A stretch of 64,000 bases of DNA from Candidatus Saccharibacteria bacterium (GCA_016789455.1 JAEUQU010000002.1:248001-312000); one strand, 5' to 3'; counted from the first letter of the stretch, positions 8,057 through 17,052 are shown. Numbers and translations are program-made. Notes: generated by a model not told the origin, from the sequence alone.

Positions 8057-10288
8057 ATGCAACACTACATCTCTATCCGCGGCGCCCGCGAGAATAATCT
8101 CAAGGACGTCAACCTGCGTATCCCTAAGGGAAAAATAACGATTTTTACCGGTGTATCCGGATCGGGCAAGTCCTCCATCGTCTTTGATACGGTGGCAGCA
8201 GAAGCCCAGCGCCTGCTGAATGAGACGTTCAGCGCATTTGTGCGTACCTTCTTGCCCAAGGTGCAGCAGCCGGATGTCGATGCGATCGAGAACCTCAACA
8301 TGGCCGTCATCGTCGACCAGAAACGGCTGGGCGGCGGTTCCAGCTCGACGGTTGGCACGGCCACTGACATCGCGCCGATCCTGCGTCTGCTCTTTGCCAA
8401 GCTGGGGCAGCCGAACCTGGGGCACGGCTATATGTTCTCGTTCAATAATCCGGCCGGCATGTGTCAGGAGTGCGACGGGTTGGGGCAGAAGATGGGTGTC
8501 AATCTGCAGACCTTGCTTGATTATGAAAAATCCTTGAACGAGGGTGCCATTCAGCTTCCCGACTACAAGGTGGGCAGCTGGGGCTGGAAGCTGGTGGTGA
8601 AATCGGGCCTGTACGACAACGACAAGAAACTGCGCGATTTCAGTGACGCCGAGATGCACGAGTTGCTGCACGCCGCGCCGCGCAAAGTGGATGTGGGCGG
8701 CATCAACATGAGCTTTGAAGGCCTGGAAGACATGTTCACGCGCAAATATATCAAGCGGGACATCAAGACGATGTCGGAGCGGTCGCAGAAGACACTGGCG
8801 CCATTCATTGCCAACGGACCATGTACCGCCTGCAAAGGTTCACGGCTCAGCCAGGCGGCGCTTGCCAGCAAAATCAACGGCTACAACCTGGCCGATCTGA
8901 ATGCAATGCAGATCGATGAATTACTGGCGGCCATTACGGCGATGACACAGCCGGAGGCTAAGGCTATCGTCGCCATGCTGCGCGAACGGTTGCAGCACCT
9001 GATTGATATCGGCCTGGTGTACCTGAGCCTCGACCGCCAGACGGACACGCTTTCCGGTGGTGAATCGCAGCGCGTCAAGCTGGTGAAGTACCTTAACGGC
9101 ACGCTGAGTGATGTCATGTATATCTTTGACGAACCGAGTGTGGGCCTGCACCCGCGTGATGTACACCGCCTGAACGACCTGCTGTGCCAGCTGCGGGACA
9201 AGGGCAATACGGTTATCGTGGTCGAGCATGATCCGGATGTCATCAAGGTGGCCGACCATGTGATAGATGTCGGGCCGGCCGCCGGTGCCGGTGGCGGCAC
9301 TATTACCTTTGAAGGGACCTATGATGAGTTGTTGCAGGCGGATACGCTGACGGGCCGGTCGCTTGCCTTGGCCCTGCCGATGAAAACGGAAGTGCGCGCT
9401 GCGACGGGCGAACTGCCTATCGAGCATGTCACAGTCAACAATCTGCGGGATGTCAGCGTGACGGTACCGGCCGGTGTACTGACGGCGGTGACCGGCGTGG
9501 CCGGTTCGGGCAAGAGCTCGCTTATCAATACCGCCATGGTGGCACGATACCCTGAAGCCATCACGATAGACCAGCAGGGCGTGGCGGCCAACAGCCGCTC
9601 CAATTCCGCGACCTACATCGGCATCATGGATGCTATCCGCAAGGCGTTTGCGGCCGCGAACGGCGTTGATGCATCGTTATTCAGCTTCAATTCCAAAGGG
9701 GCCTGTGAGAACTGCCAGGGATCCGGCTATGTGGCCACGGACCTGGCCTTCCTTGATGAGGCGAAACTGCTGTGTGAGATATGCGAGGGAAAGCGGTATA
9801 AGGAGTCGGTACTGGCATATCGGCTGAAGGGCAGGAATGTCATCGAGGTGCTGGATATGACCATCGCCGAAGCGCTGGGCTTCTTCGGTGACAAGGAGGT
9901 GACGAAGAAACTTCAGGCCATGTGCGACGTGGGCCTGGGCTATCTGACGCTCGGCCAGCCGCTCAGTACGCTCTCCGGCGGCGAGTGCCAGCGGCTGAAA
10001 CTGGCCAGCGAGCTGCACAAGCAGGGCAGCATCTATATTCTGGATGAGCCGACGACGGGCTTGCACATGTCTGACATCAAGCATCTGTTGGCAATTCTTG
10101 ACCGGCTGGTGGACAGCGGTAATACGGTGGTCGTTATCGAGCACAACCTTGATGTCATCCGCCAGGCCGACTGGATCATCGATATGGGGCCGGAGGGTGG
10201 CAACCGGGGCGGGCGGGTTGTCTTTGAAGGGGCGCCGGCGGAGTTGCGGCGCAACAAGCAATCTTTGACGGCGCAGTATCTGGGCTGA
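8057..10288 (+). CDS. UvrA-like ABC ATPase lacking the UvrB-binding domain
   Basis: 743 aa against about 940 for UvrA. Two ABC ATPase modules are present: Walker A GVSGSGKSS and GVAGSGKSS, signatures LSGGESQRVKL and LSGGECQRLKL, and two Cys4 zinc modules (CQECDGLG with CTACKGSR; CENCQGSG with CEICEGKR). After STVGTATDIAPILRLLFAK the sequence goes almost directly to FSFNNPAGMCQECDG, so the UvrB-binding insertion found there in true UvrA is missing. This is the architecture of class II UvrA-like proteins (UvrA2/DrrC type) linked to drug or damage tolerance, not core excision repair. Start chosen at 8057 next to a -10 box; the ATG at 8018 is in frame but not needed. Confidence 0.85.
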   Translation: MQHYISIRGARENNLKDVNLRIPKGKITIFTGVSGSGKSSIVFDTVAAEAQRLLNETFSAFVRTFLPKVQQPDVDAIENLNMAVIVDQKRLGGGSSSTVGTATDIAPILRLLFAKLGQPNLGHGYMFSFNNPAGMCQECDGLGQKMGVNLQTLLDYEKSLNEGAIQLPDYKVGSWGWKLVVKSGLYDNDKKLRDFSDAEMHELLHAAPRKVDVGGINMSFEGLEDMFTRKYIKRDIKTMSERSQKTLAPFIANGPCTACKGSRLSQAALASKINGYNLADLNAMQIDELLAAITAMTQPEAKAIVAMLRERLQHLIDIGLVYLSLDRQTDTLSGGESQRVKLVKYLNGTLSDVMYIFDEPSVGLHPRDVHRLNDLLCQLRDKGNTVIVVEHDPDVIKVADHVIDVGPAAGAGGGTITFEGTYDELLQADTLTGRSLALALPMKTEVRAATGELPIEHVTVNNLRDVSVTVPAGVLTAVTGVAGSGKSSLINTAMVARYPEAITIDQQGVAANSRSNSATYIGIMDAIRKAFAAANGVDASLFSFNSKGACENCQGSGYVATDLAFLDEAKLLCEICEGKRYKESVLAYRLKGRNVIEVLDMTIAEALGFFGDKEVTKKLQAMCDVGLGYLTLGQPLSTLSGGECQRLKLASELHKQGSIYILDEPTTGLHMSDIKHLLAILDRLVDSGNTVVVIEHNLDVIRQADWIIDMGPEGGNRGGRVVFEGAPAELRRNKQSLTAQYLG

Positions 10289-10289
10289 A

Positions 10290-10760
10290 CTACTCAACCC
10301 GGCGGGCAAACAACTCCTCTGTCTCGCGCATGAATATCTCGGCCGTCTTAGGCCCGACGCCATAGAGCTTTTGTAGCCGTTTGGAAAACTCATCCTCGGT
10401 CTCGCTACTGTCGAACATCAGCACCAGCGAACCCTCGTGCAGACTGATGAGCTGCTCCATGCAGGTCTGCAGACTGCGGGCGGTGACGTGGGAATAGCGG
10501 GTGTATTTCCCCTCGTTCAAAAGCTGGATAAGACTGCGGTTGGATGTCTGGGCGATGGCCCATGGCGTGTCCAGCCGGCGGCCGATGAACAGGCGCCAGG
10601 TGTTGGCGGCGACTGTCGATTGAATCGGCTTGCCCAGCAGATAGCAGAGGAGGAACCAGCGGAACATGTCGTCGTCGCCGGCGGTGATGTCCAGGCCGAA
10701 CTGTTCGGCGGTGTGGATGGGCTTGGGCTTCTTGGCGGGCTTCGGTTTGTCTACGCTCAT
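10290..10760 (-). CDS. Helix-hairpin-helix DNA glycosylase-like protein
   Basis: 156 aa from the ATG at 10760. The C-terminal LYGVGPKTAEIFMRE is a helix-hairpin-helix of the endonuclease III/HhH-GPD type, and the helical body fits the family, but the iron-sulfur cluster Cys residues and the catalytic Lys/Asp pair of Nth are not evident. The N-terminus is Lys/Pro-rich. TACTAT at 10767-10772 ends 6 nt before this ATG on the minus strand, so a leaderless message is likely. It may bind DNA in repair next to the UvrA-like gene, but the two are convergent. Confidence 0.6.
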   Translation of the reverse strand: MSVDKPKPAKKPKPIHTAEQFGLDITAGDDDMFRWFLLCYLLGKPIQSTVAANTWRLFIGRRLDTPWAIAQTSNRSLIQLLNEGKYTRYSHVTARSLQTCMEQLISLHEGSLVLMFDSSETEDEFSKRLQKLYGVGPKTAEIFMRETEELFARRVE

Positions 10761-10880
10761 AGTTTCATAGTACAAGACAAACGGACGCTTGATTGCTCAA
10801 AAATCATAAAAACAATATAAATTTATTGATTTACAATAAATACCATGATACAGTACTGGCAAGGTAAACAAGGATCATTC

Positions 10881-11345
10881 ATGAAAAAAGGTTCAACACT
10901 CATCCTGCGGGGCGTCGTCGTACTGCTGGGATTGATCATACTGGGACTGCTGGTGTTCGTGCTGCCGGCGGGGCTGATGACTGACCGGACAGGTTTCTAT
11001 AAACCCATCTTACTGGGCCTGTACGTACCGGCCATACCGTTCTTCATCGCACTCTGGCAAACCATGAAGCTGCTCGGTCATATTGATACGAATACGGCAT
11101 TCACGCGTGCGGCTGTCGGCTGTCTTGGTGCCATCAAGTACTGCGCCGTCGTCATCGCGACGCTGTTCCTTATCGGCCTGCCATATATCTACTACGCCGC
11201 TCAGCTAGATGATGCGCCGGGCGTCATGGCTATCGGTTGCATCATCATCTTCGCTTCGTTCGTAATCGCTACCTTTGCGGCCGTGCTGCAGGGACTGCTG
11301 CGCAGTGCTGTCGCTATCAAATCTGAGAATGACCTGACGGTATAG
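10881..11345 (+). CDS. DUF2975 family membrane protein
   Basis: 154 aa with four membrane spans (about 8-31, 41-62, 78-100 and 113-136), matching the DUF2975 layout. The start follows AAGGAT by 8 nt. The next gene, an HTH regulator, begins 8 nt after this stop. DUF2975 membrane proteins paired with a small Cro/XRE regulator are a recurrent two-gene module in bacteria, thought to be a membrane-linked regulator. Physiological role unknown. Confidence 0.8.
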   Translation: MKKGSTLILRGVVVLLGLIILGLLVFVLPAGLMTDRTGFYKPILLGLYVPAIPFFIALWQTMKLLGHIDTNTAFTRAAVGCLGAIKYCAVVIATLFLIGLPYIYYAAQLDDAPGVMAIGCIIIFASFVIATFAAVLQGLLRSAVAIKSENDLTV

Positions 11346-11352
11346 GCGGCAT

Positions 11353-11562
11353 ATGGCAATCATTATCAACATCGATGTCATGCTGGCTAAGCGTAAGATG
11401 AGCGTGACGGAACTGACCGAAAAGGTCGGCATCACCATGGCCAACCTGTCAATCCTGAAGAACGGCAAAGCCAAGGCAGTGCGGCTCTCGACGCTGGAGG
11501 CGATCTGTAAAGCGCTGGAGTGCCAGCCCGGCGATATACTCGAATACCGGCAAAACGGCTAG
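11353..11562 (+). CDS. Cro/XRE-type HTH regulator (YozG-like)
   Basis: 69 aa: helix-turn-helix VTELTEKVGITMANLSILKN followed by LSTLEAICKALECQPGDIL, typical of the short Cro/C1-type (HTH_26) regulators that accompany DUF2975 proteins. It probably controls the promoter of its own two-gene operon. No extra domain is present. Confidence 0.88.
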   Translation: MAIIINIDVMLAKRKMSVTELTEKVGITMANLSILKNGKAKAVRLSTLEAICKALECQPGDILEYRQNG

Positions 11563-11597
11563 GGCGTACTCGCTGCGGACGCCCTGGCCATGTCTGC

Positions 11598-12524
11598 TTA
11601 TCCTTTGCTGCCGAAGTCGATGTAGCGGGCCGAGGTGGGAGTGATGCGCACTACTATGAAGGCGCCGTCCTGCAAAGAGGTGACCGGCGGCATACTGGGG
11701 CCGCTACTGTGCTGCCTGGGTTTGACGATATGGGTGAATACCCAGTTCTTGGTTTCCTGGTCGCCCTCGATCTCGGCTTTGCCCTGAAGCTGCACGGTCT
11801 GCAGCTTGTCTTTGTCGAAGACGGTCAGGGCGACGCCGTGGTGTGCAAAGATATTGTGGACTTTCTGGGTGCCGGCCTTGGTGAGCATGTAAAGGCGGTG
11901 GTCCTGCCCTACCAGATAGTAGATGACCGCACCGTGCGGCTCGCCGTTCTTGCCGACGGTGGACAGGACGGCGGTCTCATGTGACCGAAGGAACTCGATG
12001 GCTTCGTTGCTGACGATAGGTGCTGGCATGGTGTGGTGGCTGGGGGTGTGCTGTGGCTGCATAAAGAATCCGTCCTTACTTTTTTCTAATCGTTTGGTCT
12101 CTATGACCTGCATGAAGTTGTTGACGCACTGCCGGTTGGCGTAGCGGATGCGGTAATCACCAAGTTTGGAGTGCAGGGTGATGGCCGAAAACCAGCCGGC
12201 GGTCGTCCGCTTGACGCCGGTGACGGCATCATAACCCATCTCGTCCATGCTGGTATAGAAGGGCTTGTGGTCTAAGAATATCACCCGGCGGTCGGTGGCG
12301 ACCAGCCAACCCTCTGACAGACTGATAAGCCCGGCTCCTTCGCGGTAGCGGCCGTAGACTGCCGCCTCAATCTGCTCGTCCTCGGCCAGGATGGCCGGCA
12401 GATAGCGTCCGGCGAACTTATAGAGCCCAAAGCGGGTCGCGCCGGCCTTGGCGAGCTCCCTGGTAATCCTGGCGGTATGGGCCCGGCGGGCCGATACGCT
12501 GTTGGCTGTGGTCGTGGTGATCAT
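11598..12524 (-). CDS. Bacterial PH-like domain fused to PNPOx-like flavoprotein domain
   Basis: 308 aa from the ATG at 12524, which follows GGGAGG by 7 nt. Residues about 25-145 resemble a bacterial PH domain (WLVATDRRVIFLDHKPF, then a strand-rich stretch ending in a helix). Residues about 165-300 are a pyridoxamine-phosphate-oxidase split barrel (TAVLSTVGKNGEPHGAVIYYLV, then VALTVFDKDKLQTVQLQGKAEI). Such fusions are unusual; the PH part may position a flavin-binding reductase on a membrane or partner protein. Substrate unknown. It is the last gene of a minus-strand group with a Crp/Fnr regulator and VKOR. Confidence 0.75.
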   Translation of the reverse strand: MITTTTANSVSARRAHTARITRELAKAGATRFGLYKFAGRYLPAILAEDEQIEAAVYGRYREGAGLISLSEGWLVATDRRVIFLDHKPFYTSMDEMGYDAVTGVKRTTAGWFSAITLHSKLGDYRIRYANRQCVNNFMQVIETKRLEKSKDGFFMQPQHTPSHHTMPAPIVSNEAIEFLRSHETAVLSTVGKNGEPHGAVIYYLVGQDHRLYMLTKAGTQKVHNIFAHHGVALTVFDKDKLQTVQLQGKAEIEGDQETKNWVFTHIVKPRQHSSGPSMPPVTSLQDGAFIVVRITPTSARYIDFGSKG

Positions 12525-12596
12525 ACTTGCCTCCCTCGCTATTACCATAGCTTAGAAACGGCAGTACGACAGTGACCCTGGTCACTTTATGGTTAC

Positions 12597-13244
12597 TTAA
12601 TCATTTTTGCTCAGGGCTTGCTCGACGGCCTCAAGGCTTGGGATGGTGATGACACCCCGTCTGACGTGGAGCAGGCCGTCGGCTTTGAAGCGTTTTATCT
12701 GCCGGTTGACGGTCTCACGCGAGAGGCCGGCGCGCTCGCCGATGGAGCGCTCGTTGATATCGATGACGGTGCTGCCATCGGGGCCGGGACGGCCGAATCG
12801 CTGCGCAGCTACCAGGAGTTCGTACAGGAAGCGGTCGTCGGCGCCGCTGAGCATCAGGTGCTCGAGCTTGCCAAGCAGGCCTTCGGTGCCGCGGTAGACG
12901 CGGCAGAGCAGGTCGTATAACACATCAGGGTGCTGTCTGATGAAGCGGACGGCGTCGGCAGCGGGTACGTGGCTGATTTCGGCGTCGGAGTCGACTTCGA
13001 CCATGAACCGGGCCGGCACCTCGTTGACGACATTGGCCATTGGAAAGAATGCGCCGGGTTTAAAGATATTCAGGGTGACCTCATCGCCCTTTTTCGAGAT
13101 ACTGTATTGCTTGACGGTGCCGCTATGCAGGTAAAAGATGGCCTCCACCGGATCGCCTGGAAATAACAGTACCTGGCCTTTGGTGTGCCGTTTGGGCGGG
13201 TAGGCGGAGAAATACTCGTGGATGGTGCGTTGGATATCGTCCAT
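12597..13244 (-). CDS. Crp/Fnr-family transcription regulator
   Basis: 215 aa. Residues 15-125 form a cyclic-nucleotide-binding beta-barrel (GDPVEAIFYLHSGTVKQYSI, FKPGAFFPMANV), and the C-terminal winged helix contains SIGERAGLSRETVNRQIKRFKADG, a clear Crp-type recognition helix. No N-terminal Cys cluster is present, so it is not an Fnr oxygen sensor. The cAMP phosphate-binding motif (RxS) is not clear, so the ligand is unknown. It lies between a PH-PNPOx protein and VKOR and could regulate redox or envelope genes here. Confidence 0.88.
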   Translation of the reverse strand: MDDIQRTIHEYFSAYPPKRHTKGQVLLFPGDPVEAIFYLHSGTVKQYSISKKGDEVTLNIFKPGAFFPMANVVNEVPARFMVEVDSDAEISHVPAADAVRFIRQHPDVLYDLLCRVYRGTEGLLGKLEHLMLSGADDRFLYELLVAAQRFGRPGPDGSTVIDINERSIGERAGLSRETVNRQIKRFKADGLLHVRRGVITIPSLEAVEQALSKND

Positions 13245-13298
13245 GGCAGTGTCTATGCATCTAGCCTAGCACGACGGCAGAATATGGGGAATATCTGG

Positions 13299-13910
13299 TC
13301 AGATGAGGCTGGTCCAGAAGTACCAGAAGTGCTGCAGTATCAACCCCAGGATGACACAGTACCACAGCACCAGTATGTCGACATGATGCTTCTGCACAAA
13401 GATGGAGAGGCCGGACAGCCGGGCGGGCAGACGGATGACCCCATGCCGGAGATTACGGAGGGTGATATGCAGGAAGGTGGGAATGGTGATCATCCAGACC
13501 AGGAAGCACCAGGGGCAGATGGCATTGATGACAAATACTCCTTGAAAGAACAGGTGGTGCATGAAGAAGACGCCGATCGTTGCCGCCACCTGCGCCCCCA
13601 GCCAGATAAGACGATTGACTTGGGCGCCGCCCGCCAATAGCGCGCCAAAGGCCAGAAGCATGCTGAAAGCGATGAGGCCGAAGATGGTATTGGGCACCCC
13701 GAGGAAGCTGGCCTGCTCGGTCTTCATGACAGAGACGCAGCTGAGGATGGGATTGATGTTGCAGGAGGGGCGGTAGGACGGGTCCTGGAGCAGCTGGATC
13801 TTATCGTAGGTCAGGGCGAACGAGGACAACAGGCCGATAATAGCGGCGGCGATCAGCAGGTAGGGCAGTGCGGCATCAAGCCTGAGGGGAACGGCGCGGG
13901 TAGCTGGCAT
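13299..13910 (-). CDS. Vitamin K epoxide reductase family protein (VKOR)
   Basis: 203 aa, four to five membrane spans. Features include NPILSCVSVMKTEQASFLGVPN (loop Cys and the SxFGxPN-like motif) and CPWC (AICPWCFLVW), the redox-active CXXC. Bacterial VKOR re-oxidises DsbA-like proteins and so drives disulfide formation outside the membrane, in place of DsbB. No DsbA is adjacent in this window. Many exported proteins here have paired Cys, which fits a need for the pathway. The next upstream gene ends 8 nt away, implying an operon. Confidence 0.88.
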   Translation of the reverse strand: MPATRAVPLRLDAALPYLLIAAAIIGLLSSFALTYDKIQLLQDPSYRPSCNINPILSCVSVMKTEQASFLGVPNTIFGLIAFSMLLAFGALLAGGAQVNRLIWLGAQVAATIGVFFMHHLFFQGVFVINAICPWCFLVWMITIPTFLHITLRNLRHGVIRLPARLSGLSIFVQKHHVDILVLWYCVILGLILQHFWYFWTSLI

Positions 13911-13917
13911 ATTGTTC

Positions 13918-14451
13918 CTAGGACCTGCTTCTCAGCGTGGCGGCGATAAGCAGCAGGCCGCCGCTCAGCGCGAAGGCGGCATAAGCGGCGATGCCGGCTA
14001 TCTCTCCGGCTGTGCCGATACCATAGCCGCTGGTCAGTAGCAGGCCGCGCAGCGTCTCGCCCTGGAACAGTGTTTGTTTCTGCTGTTGCAGCTTTTTGTC
14101 GTCGGGGTTTTTCATGGCGGCGGCGCTGACTTCGGCGTATACTTTGCCGTCGGCTACTTTCTGCAGGTGCCGGCCGATGAAGCCGTTGGCGTAGGCCCTG
14201 GCCTCGGCGGGCGTATCGACGAGCTGGCCGGCATAGTGCTGTATGTCGCCGTATTCGGCCGGGTCGAACGCCGGGCTGCCCTTCTCGGGGAAGTATACCT
14301 TCTGGGCGGCCAGTTCTGTCTGCACCATATCACCGATGAAGCGGTGGCCCCAGAAGGCCAGCCCGCCGAGTACCAGCAGCGTGATGGCGGCTATGATTGA
14401 TAGCTGCAGATATACTTCCCGCTTGATAGTGTCAGTCTTGGTTTTGGCCAT
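13918..14451 (-). CDS. Bitopic/polytopic membrane protein, unknown
   Basis: 177 aa from the ATG at 14451 (ribosome site AAAGGATT). A span at about 18-40, an external region of about 95 residues rich in Ala, Lys and Gln with helical propensity, and one or two spans at about 130-170. No family recognised. It lies 8 nt upstream of VKOR on the same strand, so a link to disulfide formation or envelope redox state is possible but unproven. Confidence 0.7.
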   Translation of the reverse strand: MAKTKTDTIKREVYLQLSIIAAITLLVLGGLAFWGHRFIGDMVQTELAAQKVYFPEKGSPAFDPAEYGDIQHYAGQLVDTPAEARAYANGFIGRHLQKVADGKVYAEVSAAAMKNPDDKKLQQQKQTLFQGETLRGLLLTSGYGIGTAGEIAGIAAYAAFALSGGLLLIAATLRSRS

Positions 14452-14554
14452 GAGAATCCTTTCGTTCATTGCTGGCCATAGCATATCGCCGGCTGAGCGC
14501 GCCGACAGTGACTGAAGTCACTTACTGCGTCATGCAGTACAGAACAAAAGGCGA

Positions 14555-15016
14555 TTAACGGACGTAGTAGGTGGTGCCGTAAACGGTGCGTGACCCGCTG
14601 CAGCCGACTTTGCGCTCCGTGTCGGCGATGGCTTTGTCGGCGCCATACGGCATCTTGCTGCAGATGGCAATCCAGATGTCGGCATCGGCGACACCGTCCT
14701 TTTCCATGCCAAGGCTGGCCTGGAAGCTGCGGACGCGGGTGTCGGTGCTGGCGTCGAACTTGGTGGTGTAGGGCGGCATGTTCTCAATCGGGCCGGTGAG
14801 CTGGACGAGCCAGTGCTGGAGCACTTTGGTACAGACTGAATCGTCGCCGTACTTGATGACGGCGTTGCGGCAGCCGGGTGTCGTGGCATAGCTCTGGGCC
14901 ATCAGCAGCAGGCCGGCGACGCCGACGACGGCTGAGACGCCCACGGCGGACAGCACTTTCCACTGGTCTGATCGCACCAGGCTGGTTATCTTCTTGGATG
15001 GTGTTGCTTGTGCCAT
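14555..15016 (-). CDS. Membrane-anchored peptidoglycan-binding-like protein
   Basis: 153 aa from the ATG at 15016. One span at about 24-43, then an external domain with CRNAVIKYGDDSVCTKVLQHWL and RVRSFQASLGMEKDGVADADIW, matching the PG_binding_1 repeat (FQ..GL..DG..D..TW pattern), and two further Cys near the end. It should hold the membrane to the cell wall or sense it. The next gene upstream encodes a similar protein; the pair looks like an old duplication. Confidence 0.75.
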   Translation of the reverse strand: MAQATPSKKITSLVRSDQWKVLSAVGVSAVVGVAGLLLMAQSYATTPGCRNAVIKYGDDSVCTKVLQHWLVQLTGPIENMPPYTTKFDASTDTRVRSFQASLGMEKDGVADADIWIAICSKMPYGADKAIADTERKVGCSGSRTVYGTTYYVR

Positions 15017-15044
15017 GTCGGGTTCCTTCTTATTGTTTTGCTTT

Positions 15045-15551
15045 TTACATGTAGCCGTCACCTTGCCTGATGCAGCCGTAGTAGGCGGCCCAGGCGGAAT
15101 CGGTGGTGCGCGCAGGGCGCAGCAGGCTGCAGATCCTGGACCAGGTGTCCTCGCTGACGATACCGTCCGCAGGCAGCCCGTGATGCAGCTGGAAGCGCTT
15201 GACGGCGGCCACGGTCTCCTGATTGTAGCTGCCTCGGCCCTGGCGGTATTCGAGGCCCATGCGGAGCGGCCAATCCTGCAGGTTGGAGACGCAGGAGCCG
15301 GCAGAGTTGAACGCCAGGGTCTTGCCGCGGCAGCCGCTGGCAACCGGCTCCGGGCCAAGCCAGTAGAGGCTGCCGGCGCCGATGATAAGTCCGGCTGCCA
15401 GTACGAACCAGAACTGCCAGCGGGTGCGCGGGCGGGCGTTTGCCTGGCCGCTGGAACCGGCCGCAGGAGTGCGGGGGCGCTTGGGTGCTGGTTTTGCGGG
15501 GGTACTGTTTCTTTTTTGTGGCACGAACTGGCCTTTTGTTAGCTCAAGCAT
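15045..15551 (-). CDS. Membrane-anchored peptidoglycan-binding-like protein, second copy
   Basis: 168 aa from the ATG at 15551. Basic, Pro-rich cytoplasmic head of about 45 residues, one span at about 48-68, then an external domain with AVKRFQLHHGLPADGIVSEDTW, a good PG_binding_1 match, and Cys residues spaced much as in the neighbouring protein. Upstream in-frame sequence overlaps the kinase-phosphatase gene and was rejected. Function inferred as cell-wall attachment. Confidence 0.77.
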   Translation of the reverse strand: MLELTKGQFVPQKRNSTPAKPAPKRPRTPAAGSSGQANARPRTRWQFWFVLAAGLIIGAGSLYWLGPEPVASGCRGKTLAFNSAGSCVSNLQDWPLRMGLEYRQGRGSYNQETVAAVKRFQLHHGLPADGIVSEDTWSRICSLLRPARTTDSAWAAYYGCIRQGDGYM

Positions 15552-15588
15552 AATTATAGGGTGGAGGCGGACTGTGTCAAGCCGGGCG

Positions 15589-17052
15589 TCAGTCGGTACT
15601 GCGTGGTTCCGCGCCGGATGCGGCAGGATGATCGATGAGATAAACGGCCAGTTCTTCCAGCCGCCGGCGCTGGGCGGCGTTAGGGCGGGCGAATGGACGG
15701 AAGCGCTGCAGATGATGGAGCGCATCATCTGCCGTCAGCCCCTGGCTGATGAGGTAGGCTGCCGCCATCGACGGGCCGCGGCCCTCGCCCAGACGGCAAT
15801 GTACATAGACGGCGCCGCCCTGCTCGGCATGTTGTCGGATAAAAGCGATGCCTTTGAGCAATGTCTGCAGTGTCGGGGCGGCATGGTCGGGCGTCGGCAG
15901 GTGCAGCAGCTGGATGGCGCTGGCCTTCTTAAGCGGCCGGGGCACCCGCTCGCGCATGCTGATGATGCCGGTGATGCCGCTGCTGGCAAAGGCGCCGATG
16001 GCTTTGCGGCTGTACTGTCCGCCCAGGTAGAGATGACGATCGATGCGGCTGAAACGGTCGAAAGGCGCACCGACCAGGAGCCGTCGGATATGATCGCCGT
16101 AGCGATGCACGGCAAGCCGGGCCTGGCTTCTGATGCGCTGCAGGCCGGCGGCACTGCCGATAGGAACCACAAGCCGGGCGGTGAAGGCATGGGCCTCGAT
16201 GTGCAGCGGCAGTTGCAGCGTGCGGGCCTCGTCATCCACGTTGCTCGCCTTGGGTGAACGCAGCACGGTCACTGATTTGGCCGGCAGGATGGTAACCGCC
16301 TTCTTGAGATTCCTGCCTGAAAGCAGCCGCCAGGCATACCACTGCAGAAAGGTGAGTGGGTTCTTGCTGTGGGCGATGACCGCATGGACCAGGCCGGGCC
16401 GATACCGTGGCGAAACCGCCAGGCCCAGCACATCAAGATTGCCGGCGTTGACGATGGTGCAGGAATAGCCGTGCGCCGATATCGTCCGGCCATCCACCTC
16501 AAGCTCGTAGTGGTGTTTGCTGCTTGTAGGGGCACTCGCCAGTAAGCTTGCCATATAGGCCAGTCTACCGGTCAGGTGTTTGTGATGTTTGCTGGCATCG
16601 GTGACCGCGCGTGAAGACATGCCGAGATGCAGGTGCAGTACAAGCGGCTCTGACGAAGGCGAAAGCCGCGCGAGCGGGAAGGGGTATATGGCATAGTTGC
16701 GTGACGCGTAACTGCGCAGGCAGGCGTCTATGTCGGCCGGGATGCGCAAATGACGGGCCATGACGTTGGCAGTGCCGCCAGGTAGAATCAACACGGGCAG
16801 CTGCTGGTTGAGCGTGACTTTGATGACGGCAATGACAGTGCCGTCGCCGCCATAGACGGCTACCGCATCGTATTGCTCGGGTGTGGCGGCCTCGGCAATA
16901 GCGGCGGCTTCGGCCGGCGATGAGGCCAGCCTCAGTTCGTACGGCATGGCATGTCGCCGCACGATGTGCTCCAGGTCGGTGGGCGCCAAGCGGCCGCCGC
17001 CGGCTTTCGGATTGGCGATAATAAGCAAGGGGCGAGTGGGCATGTGGGGCAT
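15589..17052 (-). CDS. Diacylglycerol-kinase-like lipid kinase fused to a dual-specificity phosphatase
   Basis: 487 aa from the ATG at 17052. Residues 5-300 are a DAGK/YegS-type lipid kinase: IIANPKAGGG, GGDGT at 68-72 and PGGTAN at 91-96. Residues about 345-480 are a cysteine phosphatase of the dual-specificity/PTPMT1 kind: RIDRHLYLGGQYS and the P-loop HCRLGEGR at 418-425 with catalytic Cys419. The enzyme could both phosphorylate a lipid and remove a phosphate from a related lipid, for example in phosphatidate or phosphatidylglycerophosphate turnover; that coupling is inference. Both active-site signatures are intact. Longer in-frame starts exist, but the ribosome-like AAAGG precedes 17052. 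Confidence 0.85.
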   Translation of the reverse strand: MPHMPTRPLLIIANPKAGGGRLAPTDLEHIVRRHAMPYELRLASSPAEAAAIAEAATPEQYDAVAVYGGDGTVIAVIKVTLNQQLPVLILPGGTANVMARHLRIPADIDACLRSYASRNYAIYPFPLARLSPSSEPLVLHLHLGMSSRAVTDASKHHKHLTGRLAYMASLLASAPTSSKHHYELEVDGRTISAHGYSCTIVNAGNLDVLGLAVSPRYRPGLVHAVIAHSKNPLTFLQWYAWRLLSGRNLKKAVTILPAKSVTVLRSPKASNVDDEARTLQLPLHIEAHAFTARLVVPIGSAAGLQRIRSQARLAVHRYGDHIRRLLVGAPFDRFSRIDRHLYLGGQYSRKAIGAFASSGITGIISMRERVPRPLKKASAIQLLHLPTPDHAAPTLQTLLKGIAFIRQHAEQGGAVYVHCRLGEGRGPSMAAAYLISQGLTADDALHHLQRFRPFARPNAAQRRRLEELAVYLIDHPAASGAEPRSTD

